Below, in pieces: positions 14,573 through 16,883 of a stretch of DNA of 16,883 bases (position 1 is its first letter; each line of letters starts with the position of its first letter). The notes beneath the pieces were generated by a model that made no database searches, was not told the origin of the DNA, and saw only the letters and a program-made list of their open reading frames with translations. The stretch covers positions 1-16,883 of the forward strand of contig JBOHPP010000010.1 in NCBI GenBank assembly GCA_050731755.1. Direction: 5' to 3'. Made by a program: the position numbers and the translations under genes. The DNA is from JBOHPP01 sp050731755. GTDB taxonomy: Bacteria > Methylomirabilota > Methylomirabilia > Rokubacteriales > CSP1-6.

Positions 14573-15627
14573 CGACCACGACCGATGGCCTTCTTGACGA
14601 TGGCGGCCGGGTCTTTGGTCCAGATGAACGGGGTCGGATGGCTGTTCCAGTCGGCGATGTAGGCCTCGATGTGGCGGATCAAAGCGCGGACGGTATCGAA
14701 GGAGCCGCGCCGGACCGACTTGCGCGTGAGAATGCCGAACCAGGCCTCCACCATGTTGAGCCAGGACGCGCCCTTGGGCGTGAAGTGAAACTCGACGTTC
14801 GGGTGCGCCGCGAGCCAGGCTTGGACCGCCGGCGTCGAATGGGTGGAGGAGTTGTCCAGGACCACGTGCAGCTCGCGGCCACGATAGCGCCGGGCCAGCC
14901 GCTTCATGAAGCGCAAGAAATCGGCACCGGTGTGCCGCGGGGCGCCCTCGCCGATGACCCGGCCGCTGGCGATCTCGAGGGCCGCGTACAGGCTCGTCAG
15001 CCCGTTGCGGCGATAGTCGTGGGTCTGCCGAGCCGGCAGCCCAGGCCGCAAGGGCAGCAAGGGCTGGGTCCGGCTGAGCGCCTGGATCTGCGTCTTCTCA
15101 TCCAGGCTCAGGACCACGGCGTGCGTCGGTGGGTTGAGATACAGTCCGACGACATCGTAGATCTTGTCCTCCGCCTCGGGATCGGTCGTGAATTTGAACG
15201 TCGAGACCCGATGCGGTTTGAGGGCGTGGGCACGCCAGATGCGATGCACGGTGCCGTGCGACACCCCCGCCTTCCGAGCCAGGTCCCGCGTCGACCAATG
15301 GGTAAGGCCGGGCGCGGCCGGCTTCAGCGTGAGGGCGACAATCTGGGCCCGCTTCCGGGCCGTGATCGTCGGTGGCCGTCCGGATCGAGGACGGTCCTGG
15401 AGACCCGTCACGCCGTGTTCTGCGAAGCGGCGCCGCAGCCGGCTGACCTGCACCACCGTGTAGCCGGTCCGTTCGGCGATCTCCACCCCGGGAACGTCCT
15501 GAGCCATCATCAACACCGCCCGCGCCCGTCGGCTGAGACCGGCCGGCGCGGAGGGCGAGCGTTGGAGGCGCTCCAGCTCATGCCGATCCGCCTCGCTGAC
15601 CACGATCGGCCGAACGCGATTGGCCAT
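14569..15627 (-). CDS. IS630-family DDE transposase
   Basis: A 352-residue transposase from ATG 15627, chosen because GGGAGGG lies five nt upstream; an in-frame ATG at 15651 would add eight residues. The N-terminal half holds helix-turn-helix regions: the segment around EIAERTGYTVVQVSRLRRRF, the GLQDRPRSGRPP linker typical of IS630, and THWSTRDLARKAGVSHGTVH. The DDE catalytic core shows LSLDEK with Asp176, VVLDNSSTH with Asp258 and WLNMVEAWFG with Glu294. There are 35 residues between the last Asp and the Glu, as in the IS630/Tc1-mariner superfamily. The frame is complete and every catalytic residue is present, so it should be functional. It reads opposite to the gene whose end it interrupts. 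Confidence 0.95.
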   Translation of the reverse strand: MANRVRPIVVSEADRHELERLQRSPSAPAGLSRRARAVLMMAQDVPGVEIAERTGYTVVQVSRLRRRFAEHGVTGLQDRPRSGRPPTITARKRAQIVALTLKPAAPGLTHWSTRDLARKAGVSHGTVHRIWRAHALKPHRVSTFKFTTDPEAEDKIYDVVGLYLNPPTHAVVLSLDEKTQIQALSRTQPLLPLRPGLPARQTHDYRRNGLTSLYAALEIASGRVIGEGAPRHTGADFLRFMKRLARRYRGRELHVVLDNSSTHSTPAVQAWLAAHPNVEFHFTPKGASWLNMVEAWFGILTRKSVRRGSFDTVRALIRHIEAYIADWNSHPTPFIWTKDPAAIVKKAIGRGR

Positions 15628-15659
15628 GGATTCCCTCCCGGAGGATGCCATGGCACATA

Positions 15660-15685
15660 TTAACCTGACTTCGTATACGCAACAC
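15660..15685 (-). repeat. IS630 right terminal inverted repeat
   Basis: Read on the minus strand from 15685 it begins GTGTTGCGT and contains GAAGTCAGGTTAA, the partner of the left repeat. It lies just upstream of the transposase start and so probably overlaps its promoter. Confidence 0.85.
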
Positions 15686-15687
15686 TA
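15686..15687. repeat. TA target-site duplication, right copy
   Basis: Partner of the TA at 14545-14546. It is followed by GTGAG, so removal of the IS plus one TA would give TAGTGA, i.e. the same TAG stop followed by a TGA. Confidence 0.85.
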
Positions 15688-15706
15688 GTGAGTCACCGCC
15701 GTTCGA

Positions 15707-15725
15707 GCGCGGGCTTTGCCCGCGC
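15707..15725. repeat. Perfect 8-bp hairpin with TTT loop
   Basis: GCGCGGGC, TTT, GCCCGCGC. It lies 20 bp beyond the IS right end, in the original downstream region of the 415-residue membrane protein gene. It could have been part of that gene's terminator before the insertion separated them, but there is no T-tract. Confidence 0.5.
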
Positions 15726-15758
15726 AACCTGTGTCGCACCCCGCGCGAACGGGGAGGT

Positions 15759-15787
15759 TTGGAGGGGGCGGCCGCTGCCCCCTCCAA
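15759..15787 (-). terminator. Strong 11-bp hairpin 16 nt downstream of the KAS III-like gene
   Basis: TTGGAGGGGGC (15759-15769) pairs perfectly with GCCCCCTCCAA (15777-15787) around a 7-nt loop. The position, just past the minus-strand stop at 15803, fits a terminator or mRNA 3'-end stabiliser. A U-rich tract is missing on either strand, so intrinsic termination is uncertain. Confidence 0.45.
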
Positions 15788-15802
15788 CTTCATGGGCGCC
15801 GT

Positions 15803-16883
15803 CTAGGCCCCCTCCGATTGGACGATGGCCGGGTCGAATCGCATGACGACGTAGCCGCCCACGGCGCCGGCGCCGAAGCCCGGAGCGAAGATCCTGAGCG
15901 GATGGCGAATGACGCCGTCGTGGACGGCGTCCCAGAGCGCCAGCGGGATGCTGGCCGACGACGTGTTTCCCACCCGGGCGATGTTGAAGTAGAGCCGCTC
16001 CACCTCGAGCCCGGCCGCGCGGGCCAGGCCGGCCACCATCATCTGGTTGGCCTGATGGGGCACGACGAGGTCGATGGCGTCCAGCAGGGAACCGGCGCCG
16101 CCTTCGGGATGGGGCAGCGCCCGTAGCTCGTCGAGCATCTGCGTGAGGTAGCGCTTGACCAGCTTCCGAACGTCGGGCCCGTAGACCGTGATGTTGTTGT
16201 CGAACTCAGGGTTGGGCCAGACGATGGAGTCGACCTCGTTCATGGGACCGCTGGCGTACGTCTGGAGCACCTCGATGTCGGCCGGCGTCCCCGCGGGCGC
16301 CGGGGCCAGCACGACGGCGGCGGCCGCGTCACCGAAGATCATCCGTGACGTCCGGACCGTGCCGATCTTGTCCGAGAACTTCTCGCCGCACACCACCAGT
16401 ACCGGGCGCTCGATCTCCTGGAGCAGGCGGACGGCCTCGGCCAGGCCGTAGGGCAGGCCGGCGCAGGCCGCCACGATGTCGTACGAGGCGTGCGTCTGCA
16501 GCATGCCGAGCTGCCCCGACAGCCAGGTGGCCAGCGAGGGCATCATCTTGGTGCTGGTGCAGGAGCAGAAGATGACGGCGCCCACCTCTTCGGGCCGGCG
16601 GCCGGACTTCGCCAGCGCGCGCTGGGCCGCCAGCAGCGCCATGTGGTCGAGATCCAGCTCGGTGTACAGCCGGCTCTCGATCCCTGTCTTGGCCACGATC
16701 TCGTCGACGGTCATGGGTGACCAGGAGTAGGCGGCGTTGCGGATGAGGTCGGCGTTGGTGCAGACACGCTCGCCCTTGTACACGGCGAGCGCCTCCAGGC
16801 GGGGCCGGACCGCGAAGCGCTTGGCCACCTCCACCGGCGGGTACGGCCGGATCGGCTCCCGCGTGGGCGCTGGAGCCGGCCGG
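15803..16883 (-). CDS. 3-oxoacyl-ACP synthase III (FabH/KAS III)-like thiolase-fold enzyme, 5' end beyond window
   Basis: The frame is open to the right edge. An internal GTG at 16834 would give 343 residues, but 16 further sense codons (proline-rich, no ATG, GTG or TTG) run to the boundary, so the true start may lie outside. Numbering from that GTG, the KAS III triad is complete: Cys124 in VAACAGLPYG, His260 in VVPHQANQ, and Asn290 in RVGNTSSASIPLAL. His and Asn are 30 residues apart as in FabH. DIVAACAGL and the C-terminal GFGAGAVGGYVVM glycine-rich loop are also typical. Such enzymes condense an acyl-CoA starter with malonyl-ACP, or act as acyltransferases in specialised lipid or polyketide pathways. 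The insertions relative to FabH and the unusual N-terminus suggest a specialised branch rather than housekeeping FabH. A strong hairpin follows the stop. Confidence 0.9.
   Translation of the reverse strand, partial: RPAPAPTREPIRPYPPVEVAKRFAVRPRLEALAVYKGERVCTNADLIRNAAYSWSPMTVDEIVAKTGIESRLYTELDLDHMALLAAQRALAKSGRRPEEVGAVIFCSCTSTKMMPSLATWLSGQLGMLQTHASYDIVAACAGLPYGLAEAVRLLQEIERPVLVVCGEKFSDKIGTVRTSRMIFGDAAAAVVLAPAPAGTPADIEVLQTYASGPMNEVDSIVWPNPEFDNNITVYGPDVRKLVKRYLTQMLDELRALPHPEGGAGSLLDAIDLVVPHQANQMMVAGLARAAGLEVERLYFNIARVGNTSSASIPLALWDAVHDGVIRHPLRIFAPGFGAGAVGGYVVMRFDPAIVQSEGA

Larger units (their letters stand above)
14547..15685. mobile_element. Complete IS630-family insertion sequence (1,139 bp)
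   Basis: Bounded by imperfect 26-bp terminal inverted repeats (14547-14572 and 15660-15685), both starting GTGTT read inward. It is flanked by TA on each side and encodes one intact DDE transposase on the minus strand. The inverted repeats share GTGTT, CGT, GAAGTCA and GTTAA blocks. The element looks recently active: the transposase frame is uninterrupted and the target duplication is intact. No passenger genes are present. Confidence 0.92.

Noticed and set aside
14566..15663. 365-codon plus-strand frame across the IS element
   Set aside because: It is antisense to a transposase with a complete DDE triad; no motif supports a gene on the plus strand.

Overview
The window is a GC-rich (roughly 70%) bacterial chromosomal segment. 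It carries densely packed small operons, many GTG/TTG starts, and genes for acyl-CoA/acyl-ACP chemistry and branched-chain-amino-acid-type (Liv) uptake. This content resembles uncultured soil or subsurface lineages such as Rokubacteria/Methylomirabilota or Binatia-like bacteria. That placement is an impression from gene content and composition, not something the sequence proves. I see no tRNA, rRNA, CRISPR, phage or plasmid genes, and no gene-free stretch longer than about 120 bp.

Layout. (1) 1-1750, minus: the first 583 codons of a single-chain tandem acyl-CoA dehydrogenase, running off the left edge. (2) 1776-4174, plus, starting 25 bp away and divergent: an alkaline-phosphatase-superfamily hydrolase with a membrane segment, then an endonuclease/exonuclease/phosphatase-fold hydrolase. 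(3) 4210-10054, minus: a complete Liv-type ABC importer (binding protein, two permeases, two ATPases) followed by an M20 N-carbamoyl-amino-acid/allantoate hydrolase. A good sigma70-like promoter lies upstream. (4) 10153-10698, plus: a zinc-ribbon Nudix hydrolase. (5) 10706-11996, minus: three consecutive hotdog-fold genes (FlK-like thioesterase, HadA-like and HadB-like dehydratase subunits) joined by TGATG stop/start overlaps. (6) 12093-14547, plus: an MFS transporter and an unrecognised three-helix membrane protein. (7) 14547-15685: a complete IS630-family element inserted in the stop codon of that membrane protein, which regenerates the stop. (8) 15803 to the right edge, minus: a ketoacyl synthase III-like enzyme whose 5' end is not in the window.

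How the genes fit together. The importer and the amidohydrolase suggest uptake and deamidation of a ureido or N-carbamoyl compound. The acyl-CoA dehydrogenase, the hotdog trio and the KAS III-like enzyme are lipid or acyl-thioester functions spread over separate operons. The phosphatase-fold pair may act on a phospho- or lipid substrate. Most of the window is orthodox. The least ordinary item is the tandem acyl-CoA dehydrogenase, whose two halves have each lost a different part of the FAD/substrate site, in a way that suggests one composite active site. Other points worth checking are the start regions of the LivH- and LivG-like genes, apparent leaderless starts, and the IS junction.
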